The translations under genes were made by a program, and so were the position numbers. Source: Rhodospirillales bacterium 70-18 (GTDB lineage Bacteria; Pseudomonadota; Alphaproteobacteria; Acetobacterales; Acetobacteraceae). Taken from it: a stretch of 64,000 nucleotides of DNA. This document shows, piece by piece, positions 15,420-24,555 of this stretch (the stretch's first letter is position 1; the number at the start of each line of letters is the position of its first letter). The notes beneath the pieces were generated by a model, which saw only the letters and a program-made list of their open reading frames with translations, was not told where the DNA came from and made no database searches. Location: positions 156,040-220,039 of the forward strand of contig MKWE01000031.1 of NCBI GenBank assembly GCA_001899585.1, written 5' to 3'.

Positions 15420-16822
15420 TCCGGGCGGAGTGGTGGCTGTGGCGCCGGCTGGCCTGGCGCCAGGCGGCGGCGCTGCTGCTGGCGATCGCGCTGGCCGCCG
15501 GCACGGTGGCGTGGCGCACCGTGGCCACCATCCGCTCGCTGGACGACGTGGCGCTGCAAAGCCAGGCGCGGCTGGTGGCCGACCAGCTTTCCGCCAGCCC
15601 CGACGGGCGGCCGGTGCTGTACATGCCGCCCTCGCTGGCGGCGGCCTTCGCGACCTCGGACGGCGAGAGCCTGTACATGGTGTTTGACGGCGCCAACCGG
15701 GTGCTGCTGGCCTCCAACCCGGCGGCCGAGGCGCTGCTGGCGCCCTACCTGCCGCCGCCGCCGCAGACCGGGCTGTTCCGGGTGCCGCCGTCGGAGCGCT
15801 ATCCCGCCGGGCTGCTGGGCGCGCTGATCACCGCCGGGCCGAACGGCCCGCTGGGGGCGCATCCCTGGCGGGTGGTGGTGGCGCAGGCGCAGGAGCAGCA
15901 GGAGGCGCTGCTGGCCAGCCTGCTGCGCGAATTCCTGGTCAGCACGCTGTGGTTCCTGCTGCCGATCGGCGCGCTGACCGTGCTGGTCGGCGTGCTGACC
16001 ACTCGGCACGGCCTGCGCCCGCTGCGCGACGCCTCGGCCGCCGCCGCGCGGATCGGGCCGCAACAGGCCGGGATGCGCCTGCCCGAGACCGGCCTGCCGG
16101 GCGAACTGGCGCCGCTGGTGGGCGCGATGAATGGCGCGCTGGCGCGGCTGGAGCGGGCGCTGGACGCGCAGCGCCGCTTCGTCGGCGAGGCGGCGCACGC
16201 GCTGCGCACGCCGCTGGCGGTGCTGACCGCGCGCATCGACGCGTTGCCGAAGGACAGCGCCCCGGACACGGCCGCAGCACTGGGGCAGGATGCCGACCGG
16301 CTGGCGCGGCTGGTGGCGCAGATGCTGACCATGGCGCGCCTGGAGGAATTGCCGCTGGACGTGTCCGGCCCGGTCGACCTGGCCGAGGTGGCGGTGGAGG
16401 CGATCAGCGCCCGCGCCCTGCTGGCCATCCGCGCCGGGGTGGAACTGGTGCTGACCCGGCCGGATTCGCCGCCCGCCTGGCAAGGCAACCGCGACGCGCT
16501 GGTGCTGGCGCTGGGCAACCTGATCGACAACGCACTGACCCATGCGCCGCGCGGCACGGTGGTGGAGGTGGTGGTGCGCCCGCCGGCCCGGCTGTCGGTG
16601 CTGGACCGCGGCCCCGGCGTGCCGGAGGCGGAGCGGGCGACGATCTTCACCCGCTTCGGGCGCGGGCGCGGCGCGCCGGCGGGCGGTGCGGGGCTGGGCC
16701 TGGCGATCGTCGCCCGCATCGCCGCCGCGCATGGCGGTTCAGCGCGGGTCGAGCCGCGCGAAGGCGGCGGCGCGGCCTTCGTCATCGACCTCGCCGCGCC
16801 CGCCATCATGCCGGCCGGGTAG
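15416..16822 (+). CDS. sensor histidine kinase (QseC/TctE-like)
   Basis: A 468-residue membrane kinase starting with GTG in the regulator's stop. Two transmembrane helices (about residues 17-34 and 177-197) flank a sensor domain of about 140 residues in the periplasm. Then come a short HAMP, the phosphoacceptor box GEAAHALRTPLAVLTARID, N box NLIDNALTHAP, DRGPGVP and the G box GAGLGLAIV. The N-terminal layout fits the two-component sensor kinase N-terminal family. The last 84 bases overlap the cytochrome gene on the opposite strand. Confidence 0.92.
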   Translation: MIRAEWWLWRRLAWRQAAALLLAIALAAGTVAWRTVATIRSLDDVALQSQARLVADQLSASPDGRPVLYMPPSLAAAFATSDGESLYMVFDGANRVLLASNPAAEALLAPYLPPPPQTGLFRVPPSERYPAGLLGALITAGPNGPLGAHPWRVVVAQAQEQQEALLASLLREFLVSTLWFLLPIGALTVLVGVLTTRHGLRPLRDASAAAARIGPQQAGMRLPETGLPGELAPLVGAMNGALARLERALDAQRRFVGEAAHALRTPLAVLTARIDALPKDSAPDTAAALGQDADRLARLVAQMLTMARLEELPLDVSGPVDLAEVAVEAISARALLAIRAGVELVLTRPDSPPAWQGNRDALVLALGNLIDNALTHAPRGTVVEVVVRPPARLSVLDRGPGVPEAERATIFTRFGRGRGAPAGGAGLGLAIVARIAAAHGGSARVEPREGGGAAFVIDLAAPAIMPAG

Positions 16823-17353
16823 CTCGGCCGGCTTGCGCCCGGTGACCATCGCCGCCACCAGGTTCTCCCGGTGCAGCACGCTGGACACCACCACGCCCAC
16901 CAGATGCAGCCCGATCAGGATCAGCAGCAGATGCGCCGAGATGTGGTGCAGGTGGTCCACCCAGGGCACGCCGAACCAGCGGTCGGTCTCGGTCATCCAG
17001 CCGCTGCCGGCGACCAGCACCAGCATGGCCAGCAGCAGCGCCACCATGGCGCCGCCGGCCGGGTTGTGGCCCAGATAGCGCGGCGCCCGGCCGCGGCGCA
17101 GCGCGCCCAGATACGCCAGCACCGCGCGCGGGCCACGCACGAAATCGGTGAAGCGGGCATGGCGGGTGCCCACCAGGCCCCACAGGATGCGGGCCGACAC
17201 CAGCGCCAGGACGGCATAGCCCAGCGGCTCGTGCAGCCATTTCTCGTCCGGCGAGAGGAAGGTGGCGCTGAACAGCGCCACCGTGCCCCAGTGAAACACC
17301 CGGACGAAGGGGTCCCAGACGCGGATATGCGCGCCGGGAGCGGCCTTCGCCAC
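16739..17353 (-). CDS. cytochrome b561-type membrane protein
   Basis: A 204-residue di-haem b cytochrome with four helices. Candidate haem ligands are His in RVFHWGTVALF, His in LHEPLGYAVL, and the pair in HHISAHLLLILIGLHLVGV. It is the class that passes electrons to or from a periplasmic or secreted partner. It starts five bases after the PepSY gene stop, so the two form an operon; b561/PepSY pairs under a two-component system are common in proteobacteria. The C-terminal 28 residues are charged and overlap the kinase gene antisense. Confidence 0.88.
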   Translation of the reverse strand: MAKAAPGAHIRVWDPFVRVFHWGTVALFSATFLSPDEKWLHEPLGYAVLALVSARILWGLVGTRHARFTDFVRGPRAVLAYLGALRRGRAPRYLGHNPAGGAMVALLLAMLVLVAGSGWMTETDRWFGVPWVDHLHHISAHLLLILIGLHLVGVVVSSVLHRENLVAAMVTGRKPAELPGRHDGGRGEVDDEGRAAAFARLDPR

Positions 17354-17358
17354 CGGGC

Positions 17359-17634
17359 CTACTCCCGGTTCATGATGGCGCCGGTCGCGCCGTTCAGTTC
17401 CAGTTCGAAGCGCTTGCCCTTGCTGTCCAGGCCCTTGGCCTCCCAGCAGCCGTTATGCGTCGACAGGCCGCGAACCTGGGTATAGCCGCGGGAGTGCAGG
17501 CTTTTGGTGATGGCGTCGCGCGTCATCATGGCGCCGGTGATGTGGCAGGACTCCTCGGCCGAGGCGGTGCCGGCGAGGCCGATGGAACCGGCGAGGATGG
17601 CGGCGGCGAAGGCGATCTTGGTCAGGCGGGGCAT
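17359..17634 (-). CDS. secreted PepSY-domain protein
   Basis: A 91-residue protein with a signal peptide (LTKIAFAAAILAGSIGLAGTASA, cleavage after ASA) followed by a single small PepSY-like domain: ITGAMMTRDAITKSLHSRGY, VRGLSTHNGCWEAKG, DSKGKRFELELNGATGAIM. Two cysteines could form a disulfide. Small PepSY proteins are periplasmic and often sit with b-type cytochromes. The promoter region holds the 16-bp box shared with the two-component genes. Confidence 0.88.
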   Translation of the reverse strand: MPRLTKIAFAAAILAGSIGLAGTASAEESCHITGAMMTRDAITKSLHSRGYTQVRGLSTHNGCWEAKGLDSKGKRFELELNGATGAIMNRE

Positions 17635-17683
17635 GCGGAACTCCGATGCGCTGTTGAACACCAGGCCACCCTGCGCCGACCGC

Positions 17684-17699
17684 CTTACACCCGCCTGAC
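17684..17699 (-). promoter_or_regulatory. 16-bp box upstream of the PepSY-cytochrome b561 operon
   Basis: Read on the minus strand this is GTCAGGCGGGTGTAAG, identical to 14688-14703 and 49 bases before the PepSY start. See the entry there. Flanking bases differ between the two sites, which argues against a recent duplication of the whole promoter. Confidence 0.65.
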
Positions 17700-17711
17700 A
17701 GTCTTCCCGCC

Positions 17712-19625
17712 CTATCCCGCACCCTGGACATGCGCGCCCGGATGGAAATGCGCGTAGACCCGCCTTGCAATCTCGCGCGACACGCCGGGGGCCGCCTCCA
17801 GGTCGTGCAGCCCGGCCTGGCGCACCCCGCGCACCGAGCCGAAATGGTTCAGCAGGGCGCGCTTGCGGCCCGGGCCGATGCCGGCGATCTCGTCCAGCTC
17901 GCTGGTCACCAGCGTCTTGGAGCGGCCGGCGCGGTGGGTGGTGATGGCGAAGCGGTGCGCCTCGTCGCGCAGGCGCTGCAGGAAATACAGCACCGGGTCG
18001 CGCGGCGGCAGCTGGAACGGCTCCTTTCCCGCCATATGGAACCATTCGCGGCCGGCGTCGCGGTCCGGCCCCTTGGCGATGCCCACCAGCAGCACGTCGT
18101 CCACGCCCAGCTCCTCCAGCACCGCGGCGGCGGCGGAAAGTTGGCCGAGCCCGCCGTCGATCAGCACCAGGTCGGGCCATTCGGTGGCCTCGCCGGCCGC
18201 CTCCTCCTTCAGCGCGCGGCCGAAGCGGCGGGTCAGCACCTCGCGCATCATGGCGAAATCGTCGCCCGGGGTGATCGGGCCGCGGATGGCGAACTTGCGG
18301 TAGGCCTGCTTGCGGAACCCCTCCGGCCCGGCCACGATCATCACGCCATAGGCATTGGCGCCCATGATGTGGCTGTTGTCGTAGACCTCGATGCGCTCGG
18401 GCGGCGCGGGCAGGCCGAACAGCGCGGCGGTAGCCTCCAGCAGCTTGGCCTGGCCGGCGGTCTCGGCCAGCTTGCGCTCCAGCGCCTCGCGGGCGTTCAG
18501 CTCGGCATGGGCGACCACGGCGTGCTTCTCGCCACGCCTGGGCACCACGATCTCGACACGCTTGCCGGCGCCGAAGGTGTTGGCCTTCAGGCTGAGCGCC
18601 TCGGCCACCAGATCCTGCTCGGGCAGTTCGTGGTTCAGCAGCACCAGCGGCGGCGGCGGCTTGTCGTCGTAGAACTGCGCGACGAAGGCGGCCAGCACCT
18701 CCGGCGCCTCCTCGGCCCTCAGGTGGCTGGGGTAGTAGGCGCGGTTGCCGTTGTTGCGCCCGCCGCGGATGAAGAACACCTGCACGCAGCTTTGCCCGGC
18801 GATCTGCCAGGCGGCGATCACGTCGGCATCGGTCAGGCTGGCCGGGTTGATGATGTCGGTGCCCTGCACATGGGTCAGCGCGCGGATACGGTCGCGGATG
18901 GCGGCCGCGCGCTCGAACTCCAGCGCCTCGGCGGCCTGCTCCATCTCGCCGGCCAGGTCCTTCTGCACGCTGCCGGCCTTGCCGGCCAGGAACGCCTTGG
19001 CCTGGCCGACCAGCCCGGCATAGTCCTCCGGCGAGATCCGGCCCACGCAGGGCGCCGAGCAGCGGCGGATCTGGTGCAGCAGGCAGGGGCGGCTGCGGTT
19101 GGCGAACACCGTGTCGGCGCAGGAGCGCAGCAGGAACACGCGCTGCATCGCCGTCACCGTCTGGTTGACCGCCCAGGCGGAGGCGAACGGGCCGTAATAG
19201 CTGCCCTTGCGCACCCGCGCGCCGCGATGCTTGGCGATCTGCGGGAAGGGGTGGTCCTCGGTCAGCATCAGCCACGGGTACGACTTGTCGTCGCGCAGCA
19301 CGATGTTGAAGCGCGGCTTCAGCCGCTTGATGAGGTTGGCCTCCAGCAGCAGCGCCTCGGCCTCGGTATGGGTGGTGACGATCTCCATCGCCACCGTCTC
19401 GGACACCATCCGCCGCAGCCGCTCGGGCAGCCGGCCGATCTGGGTGTACGACACCACCCGCTTCTTCAGCGAGCGCGCCTTGCCCACGTACAGGGCATCG
19501 CCCTTGGCATCGAGCATGCGGTACACGCCGGGCGACAGCGGCATGGTCTCCAGCGCCGTCTCGATCACCGCGACGCCCTTGATGGCGGGGGCGGCCGGCG
19601 GCTGGTGGGGCGGGGATTCGGTCAT
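17712..19625 (-). CDS. uvrC: excinuclease ABC subunit C
   Basis: A 637-residue nucleotide-excision-repair nuclease that makes both incisions next to UvrB-bound damage. Seen are the GIY-YIG domain ([20 protein letters not shown] near residues 33-52), [13 protein letters not shown], the UVR motif region [21 protein letters not shown], the RNase H-like half with [19 protein letters not shown] and [11 protein letters not shown], and a C-terminal helix-hairpin-helix ([22 protein letters not shown]). Length is normal. The 276-base AT-richer stretch upstream must hold its promoter. Confidence 0.97.
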   Translation of the reverse strand: MTESPPHQPPAAPAIKGVAVIETALETMPLSPGVYRMLDAKGDALYVGKARSLKKRVVSYTQIGRLPERLRRMVSETVAMEIVTTHTEAEALLLEANLIKRLKPRFNIVLRDDKSYPWLMLTEDHPFPQIAKHRGARVRKGSYYGPFASAWAVNQTVTAMQRVFLLRSCADTVFANRSRPCLLHQIRRCSAPCVGRISPEDYAGLVGQAKAFLAGKAGSVQKDLAGEMEQAAEALEFERAAAIRDRIRALTHVQGTDIINPASLTDADVIAAWQIAGQSCVQVFFIRGGRNNGNRAYYPSHLRAEEAPEVLAAFVAQFYDDKPPPPLVLLNHELPEQDLVAEALSLKANTFGAGKRVEIVVPRRGEKHAVVAHAELNAREALERKLAETAGQAKLLEATAALFGLPAPPERIEVYDNSHIMGANAYGVMIVAGPEGFRKQAYRKFAIRGPITPGDDFAMMREVLTRRFGRALKEEAAGEATEWPDLVLIDGGLGQLSAAAAVLEELGVDDVLLVGIAKGPDRDAGREWFHMAGKEPFQLPPRDPVLYFLQRLRDEAHRFAITTHRAGRSKTLVTSELDEIAGIGPGRKRALLNHFGSVRGVRQAGLHDLEAAPGVSREIARRVYAHFHPGAHVQGAG

Positions 19626-19901
19626 CCGCAGAGCATTATGGGACTGGCTGCCCGCAACTCAAGCGGGGCTGCCGAGGAGGCCCCGAACCATCCACCAGTT
19701 CTGTGGATAAGTTTGTGGGAAACTGCCGGACGGCGGGTCCTATCCCGCGGATTTGCTGCCTTCGCCGGGTATGCACATTTTTGTGGCAGAGAACTTAACC
19801 CACTGAATTCATTGCATTCGAATGTGAAGATGCTGTCACAAACTGAAAACAAGGCTGCATGTGGCTGGAATCAAACGCGCTCGGCGGCGCAGGGGACAAT
19901 T
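19626..19901. promoter_or_regulatory. AT-richer intergenic region upstream of uvrC
   Basis: The 276 bases between folB and uvrC are clearly richer in A and T than their surroundings. They contain TGTGGATAA at 19702-19710, a perfect DnaA box on the minus strand, followed by TTTGTGG, and another TTTGTGG near 19780. No alphaproteobacterial LexA box (GTTC-N7-GTTC) was seen. It should carry the uvrC promoter; I cannot fix the -35 and -10. Confidence 0.4.
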
Positions 19902-20312
19902 TCAGCGGCGCCGGCGCTCGATCTCCACGCCGGCGCTGGTGGCATCGGCGAAGATGTCCAGCTTTTCCACACGTATGCGTGCGGAAACCACCCGCTCATC
20001 GGTCAGGCAGGATTCGGCAATCCGTTCCGCCAACGTCTCGACCAGCCGGACGTGCCCGGCCGCCACGATGCGCCGCACCGCGTCGGCCACCGCGCCGTAA
20101 TCGACCACCCGGGACAGCTCGTCCCGCCCCACCGGGGCGCGCGACAGCGCCAGCGCGCCGTCGTCGGCCACCGCCAGATCGACATTCACGCGGATGCGCT
20201 GGGGCGTGTCATGCTCCTGCGGGTAGACGCCGATGCTGGCCGGCAACACCATATCGCGCACAAAAACATGGCGCAGGCCCAACGCGGCATCGGCGATGCG
20301 CTGCGTTTCCAT
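19902..20312 (-). CDS. folB: dihydroneopterin aldolase
   Basis: A 136-residue enzyme of folate synthesis that cleaves dihydroneopterin to hydroxymethyl-dihydropterin and glycolaldehyde. Family marks are VFVRDMVLPASIGVYPQEH near residue 20 (with the conserved glutamate), the segment DYGAVADAVRRIV and HVRLVETLAERIAE, and VRVEK-type strand RIRVEKLDIF. It starts four bases after the preceding SDR gene. The arginine-rich C-terminus is unusual but short. Confidence 0.92.
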   Translation of the reverse strand: METQRIADAALGLRHVFVRDMVLPASIGVYPQEHDTPQRIRVNVDLAVADDGALALSRAPVGRDELSRVVDYGAVADAVRRIVAAGHVRLVETLAERIAESCLTDERVVSARIRVEKLDIFADATSAGVEIERRRR

Positions 20313-20316
20313 TGTG

Positions 20317-21087
20317 CTACTCCTCCGGCGCCGCGCCGGTCGCGGGCCCCCATTGCAGATGCTGCCCGCCGTCCAGTGCCAGCATCTGCCCGGTGACCGA
20401 GGGCAGCGCCAGCAGCGCCAACGCCGCGCGCGCCACCTCGTCCGGGCTGGTGCCATGCCGCAGCGGCACGGAGCGGGCCTGGCGCTCGAACTGCGCCTGG
20501 GTCTGCCGCGGGCTGGGCAGCGCCGGGCCGGGACCGATCGCGTTCACCCGGATGCGCGGCGCCAGCGCCAGCGCCAGGGACTGCGTCAGCGCCCACAACC
20601 CGGCCTTGGAGACGGTGTAGGAGACGAAATGCGGGGTCAACGACCATACCCGCTCGTCCAGCATGTTCAGCACCATGCCCTCGGCCTGCGCCGGCAGCGC
20701 GCGGGCGAAGGCCTGGGTCAGCACGAAGGGCGCGCGCAGGTTCGGCTCGATATGCCGGTCCCAGCTCTCGCGGGTGGCGTCGTGCCACTCGTCGCGCTCG
20801 AAGGTGCTGGCGTTGTTCACCAGCACGCCGAGCGGCCCGAGTTCGGCCTGCGCCGCCGCCGCCAGCCCGGCCACCGCCGCCTCGTCGCCCAGATCGGCAT
20901 GCAGCACGCAGGCGCCGGCGCCCAGGGCGCGGATGTCGGCCGCGGTCGCCTCGGCCTCGGCGTGGCTGCCGTTGCAGTGCACGGCGACGGCAAACCCGGC
21001 CTCGGCCAGGGCCAGCGCGATCGCCCGGCCCAGCCGCTTGCCGCCGCCGGTGACCAGGGCGACGCGGGGGATGGCGGGGGGGATCAT
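20317..21087 (-). CDS. SDR oxidoreductase, pteridine-reductase (FolM)-like
   Basis: A 256-residue short-chain dehydrogenase. The cofactor motif is TGGGKRLGRAIA: the arginine-containing TGxxxRxG is the pteridine-reductase form rather than the usual TGxxxGxG. Other marks are VLVNNASTF, LNMLDERVW, the catalytic YTVSK and NAIGPGPALPS. It sits four bases before folB, so a role in reducing dihydropterins or dihydrofolate is a reasonable inference. ATG 21087 puts the Rossmann strand at residue 9; an ATG at 21135 would add 16 residues without family likeness. Confidence 0.85.
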   Translation of the reverse strand: MIPPAIPRVALVTGGGKRLGRAIALALAEAGFAVAVHCNGSHAEAEATAADIRALGAGACVLHADLGDEAAVAGLAAAAQAELGPLGVLVNNASTFERDEWHDATRESWDRHIEPNLRAPFVLTQAFARALPAQAEGMVLNMLDERVWSLTPHFVSYTVSKAGLWALTQSLALALAPRIRVNAIGPGPALPSPRQTQAQFERQARSVPLRHGTSPDEVARAALALLALPSVTGQMLALDGGQHLQWGPATGAAPEE

Positions 21088-21152
21088 CGGCGCTCCATGA
21101 CCCGGCGATGTAGAACCGTCGGGGCCGATGTTCAAGCGACGGCGCCGGCGGG

Positions 21153-21767
21153 TCAGCCCATCGCGTCGTAGAGCTTCGGCTGCAACGTGCGGATCATCGT
21201 GTAGTTGAAATATTCCGGCCGGGTCGCGTTATCGACATCGTCGTTCTCGGAATCGACGATGTCGTTCCACATATACGGGGTGGAAACCGGCGGCTCGACC
21301 GCGCCGAACAGCGGCTTGCCCGCCCCCCAGGAATGGCCGGCCGGCCCGCCCAGCGCCTTGTACAGGTCCACCAGCGGCAGGGTCAGCGTGTTGTTGGTCT
21401 CCGCCCACAGCGCGATCATCATCCACTGCACCCGGTGGGTGCTGCGGCCGTGCTGCTTGCCGGCGAAGGCGATGTCGTCGATCGGCTTGCCGGCGGCGAT
21501 ATAGCCCAGGAAAATATCCGGCGAGGCCGGGCCGAGTGGGGACGCGACCTCGAAATTGAAGTTCCGGTCGGTCTCCATCTTGGCGATCGACTGCTTGAAG
21601 CCCTCGAACGACCCGGTATCGAGCGCCTTGGCCAGCGCGTCGAGGGCGGCGGTCACCGCCACCTCGTCGCACAGGAAGTCATAGATCGCCTGGTAATCGT
21701 GGCGCTGGTCGGCGGTCAGCGTGTTGAAGCGTGCAAGCTGGCCCGGATGCGGCCCTGTCCACGGCAT
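21153..21767 (-). CDS. conserved-looking protein of unknown function
   Basis: A 204-residue soluble protein with no signal peptide or membrane helix. It begins MPWTGPHPGQLARFNTLTA and contains an acidic middle, a tryptophan-rich strand VQWMMIALWAETNN, a glycine-rich stretch and a C-terminal tyrosine-rich end (EYFNYTMIRTLQPKLYDAM). It uses more A and T than its neighbours. I do not recognise a family, and the flanking folate and pyruvate genes give no hint. Codon pattern and a clean start after GGAGTTCC-type leader support it being real. Confidence 0.68.
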   Translation of the reverse strand: MPWTGPHPGQLARFNTLTADQRHDYQAIYDFLCDEVAVTAALDALAKALDTGSFEGFKQSIAKMETDRNFNFEVASPLGPASPDIFLGYIAAGKPIDDIAFAGKQHGRSTHRVQWMMIALWAETNNTLTLPLVDLYKALGGPAGHSWGAGKPLFGAVEPPVSTPYMWNDIVDSENDDVDNATRPEYFNYTMIRTLQPKLYDAMG

Positions 21768-21859
21768 GTCGGAACTCCGTTCGGCACGGCCGCAGGCTTA
21801 GCCGAAATCATGCCGAACCCACAACGACACTCACAACATCGTGTAGCCCGCCGCCCGCC

Positions 21860-24541
21860 TCACGCCGTCCGGTCGCCACCCGCCCCCAGCGCCGCCTGGG
21901 CCGCCGCCAGCCGCGCCACCGGCACCCGGTAGGGCGAGCACGACACGTAATCCAGCTCGACCGCCTCGCAGAACGCGATGGAGGCCGGGTCGCCGCCATG
22001 CTCGCCACAGATGCCCAGCTTCAGCCCCGGCTTGGTGGCCCGCCCGCGCTCCACCGCGATGCGCACCATCGCCCCCACGCCCTCGACATCCAGCGAGATG
22101 AACGGGTCCTTCGGCAGGATGCCGGCATCGACATAGGCGGGCAGGAACTTGCCGGCGTCGTCGCGCGACAGGCCGAACACCGTCTGGGTCAGGTCGTTGG
22201 TGCCGAAGCTGAAGAAATCCGCCACCTCGGCGATCTTGTCCGCGGTGATGCAGGCGCGCGGCAGCTCGATCATGGTGCCCACCGAATACTCGATGGTCAT
22301 GCCCGCCTCGGCGAACACCGCGGCCGCCGTGCGCTCCACCTGCGCGCGGGTGATTTCCAGTTCGCGCCGGGTGCCGACCAGCGGGATCATGATCTCGGGC
22401 ACCGGCGCGCTGCCGGTCTCGCGGGTGATGGCGATCGCGCCCTCGAAGATGGCGCGGGCCTGCATTTCGTAGATCTCGGGATAGCTCACGCCCAGGCGGC
22501 AGCCGCGATGGCCCAGCATCGGGTTGGCCTCGGCCAGTTCGCCCGCCCGCTGGCGCATGGCGGCCACATCGGTGCCCAGCGCCTCGGCCACCTCGGCCAG
22601 TTCCGCGTCCGCATGCGGCAGGAACTCGTGCAGCGGCGGGTCGAGCAGGCGGATGGTCACCGGCAGCCCGGCCATGATGCGGAACAGGTCGGTGAAATCC
22701 TGCCGCTGGAACGGCAGCAGCCGCGCCAGCGCCGTCCGCCGGCCGCGCTCGTCGCCGGCCATGATCATCTGGCGCACCGCCAGGATGCGCTCGGGGTTGA
22801 AGAACATGTGCTCGGTGCGGCACAGCCCGATGCCCTCGGCGCCGAATTTCAGCGCCGTCTCGGCGTCCAGCGGGGTTTCCGCGTTGGTGCGCACCTTCAT
22901 CCGCCGGGTCTTGTCGGCCCAGGCCATCAGGGTCGCGAAATCGTCGCTCATCAGCGGCTCGATCATCGCCACCGCGCCCTTGAACACCTCGCCGGTGGCG
23001 CCGTCGAGCGTGATGATGTCGCCGGCGTTCAGCACCATGCCGGCGGCCGTCAGCGTCTGCGCCCCGTAATCGACGGTGATGCCGCCGGCGCCGGCCACGC
23101 AGGGCCGGCCCATGCCGCGCGCCACCACGGCGGCGTGGCTGGTCATGCCGCCGCGGGTGGTCAGGATGCCGCGGGCGGCATGCATGCCGTGGATGTCCTC
23201 GGGGCTGGTCTCGATGCGCACCAGGATCACCGCCTCGCCCTTGCCCGCGCGCATCTCCGCCTCGTCGGCGTTGAACACGATGGCGCCGCTGGCCGCCCCG
23301 GGGCTGGCCGGCAGGCCCTTGGAGAGCAGGACGCGCGCCGCCTTGGGGTCCAGAGTCGGGTGCAGCAGCTGGTCCAGCGAGGCCGGGTTCACCCGCATGA
23401 TCGCCTCGGCATGGTCGATCAGCCCCTCATGCGCCATGTCCACCGCGATGCGCAGGCTGGCCTGGGCGGTGCGCTTGCCGTTGCGGGTCTGCAGCATGTA
23501 CAGCTTGTGCCGCTGCACGGTGAACTCGATGTCCTGCATGTCCTTGTAGTGGCGCTCCAGCGTGGCGCGCACCTGCATCAGCTCGGCATAGGCGGCCGGC
23601 ATGGCCTTTTCCATCGACACTTCGCCCGGCTTGGCGCGCGCCTCGGCCATCGGCTGCGGCGTGCGGATGCCGGCCACCACGTCCTCGCCCTGCGCGTTCA
23701 CCAGGTATTCGCCGTAGAACACGTTCTCGCCGGTCGAGGGGTCGCGGGTGAAGCACACGCCGGTGGCGCAGTCCTCGCCCATGTTGCCGAACACCATCAC
23801 CTGCACGTTTACCGCCGTGCCCCAGTCGGCCGGAATGTCGTGCAGCTTGCGGTAGGTGTTGGCGCGCGGGTTCATCCAGCTGCCGAACACCGCCCCGATG
23901 GCGCCCCAAAGCTGCGCTTCCGGGTCCATCGGGAAGGGCTTGCCGGTCTCGGCCGCCACCATATCCTTGTAGCCGTCCACCACGATGCGCCAGTCGGCGG
24001 CGGTGAGCGCGGTGTCCTCCATCACGTCGCGGTCGAGCTTGATGTGCTCGATGATCTCCTCGAAGCGGTGATGGTCCACGCCCAGCACCACGCCGCCGTA
24101 CATCTGGATGAACCGGCGATACGAATCCCAGGCGAAGCGCGCGTCGCCCGAGGCGGCCTCCAGCCCGGCCACCGTGTCGTCGTTCAGCCCCAGGTTCAGC
24201 ACCGTGTCCATCATGCCGGGCATCGAGACCCTGGCGCCGGAGCGCACCGAGACCAGCAGCGGCTTGTCCTTGTCGCCGAACACATTGCCGGTGGCGGCTT
24301 CCAGCCGCGCCAGCGCCGTCTTCACCTGGCCGGCGAGTTCAGCCGGGTATTGCTGCTGGTTGTCGTAGAAGGCGGTGCAGACCTCGGTGGTGATGGTGAA
24401 CCCCGGCGGCACCGGCAGGCCGATGCTCGCCATCTCGGCCAGGTTCGCCCCCTTGCCGCCCAGCAGGTTGCGCATCTCGGCCCGGCCGTCGTTGACGCCG
24501 GCGCCAAAGCTGTAGACCCACTTCGTTGTGCCCTGGCTCAT
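21860..24541 (-). CDS. ppdK: pyruvate, phosphate dikinase
   Basis: An 893-residue enzyme that interconverts pyruvate, ATP and phosphate with phosphoenolpyruvate, AMP and pyrophosphate. The ATP-grasp start has GGKGANLAEMASIGLPVPPGF and GARVSMPGMMDTVLNLG. The phospho-histidine region is TTRGGMTSHAAVVARGMG. The PEP-binding barrel has LCRTEHMF, GHRGCRLGVSYPEI, FGTNDLTQTVFG and the cysteine in LGICGEHGGDPAS. Length fits the bacterial enzyme. It starts 14 bases after glyS, so it is probably the last gene of that operon. Confidence 0.97.
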   Translation of the reverse strand: MSQGTTKWVYSFGAGVNDGRAEMRNLLGGKGANLAEMASIGLPVPPGFTITTEVCTAFYDNQQQYPAELAGQVKTALARLEAATGNVFGDKDKPLLVSVRSGARVSMPGMMDTVLNLGLNDDTVAGLEAASGDARFAWDSYRRFIQMYGGVVLGVDHHRFEEIIEHIKLDRDVMEDTALTAADWRIVVDGYKDMVAAETGKPFPMDPEAQLWGAIGAVFGSWMNPRANTYRKLHDIPADWGTAVNVQVMVFGNMGEDCATGVCFTRDPSTGENVFYGEYLVNAQGEDVVAGIRTPQPMAEARAKPGEVSMEKAMPAAYAELMQVRATLERHYKDMQDIEFTVQRHKLYMLQTRNGKRTAQASLRIAVDMAHEGLIDHAEAIMRVNPASLDQLLHPTLDPKAARVLLSKGLPASPGAASGAIVFNADEAEMRAGKGEAVILVRIETSPEDIHGMHAARGILTTRGGMTSHAAVVARGMGRPCVAGAGGITVDYGAQTLTAAGMVLNAGDIITLDGATGEVFKGAVAMIEPLMSDDFATLMAWADKTRRMKVRTNAETPLDAETALKFGAEGIGLCRTEHMFFNPERILAVRQMIMAGDERGRRTALARLLPFQRQDFTDLFRIMAGLPVTIRLLDPPLHEFLPHADAELAEVAEALGTDVAAMRQRAGELAEANPMLGHRGCRLGVSYPEIYEMQARAIFEGAIAITRETGSAPVPEIMIPLVGTRRELEITRAQVERTAAAVFAEAGMTIEYSVGTMIELPRACITADKIAEVADFFSFGTNDLTQTVFGLSRDDAGKFLPAYVDAGILPKDPFISLDVEGVGAMVRIAVERGRATKPGLKLGICGEHGGDPASIAFCEAVELDYVSCSPYRVPVARLAAAQAALGAGGDRTA

Positions 24542-24555
24542 GATCCGACGCTCCT

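Noticed and set aside
15395-16732. A minus-strand frame of 445 codons opposite the sensor kinase
   Set aside because: The plus-strand kinase has all its motifs; the antisense product is low-complexity and lacks any family feature.
19690-19800. Chromosome origin suggested by the DnaA box
   Set aside because: Only one perfect box, no cluster, no typical neighbours such as dnaA, hemE or parAB.
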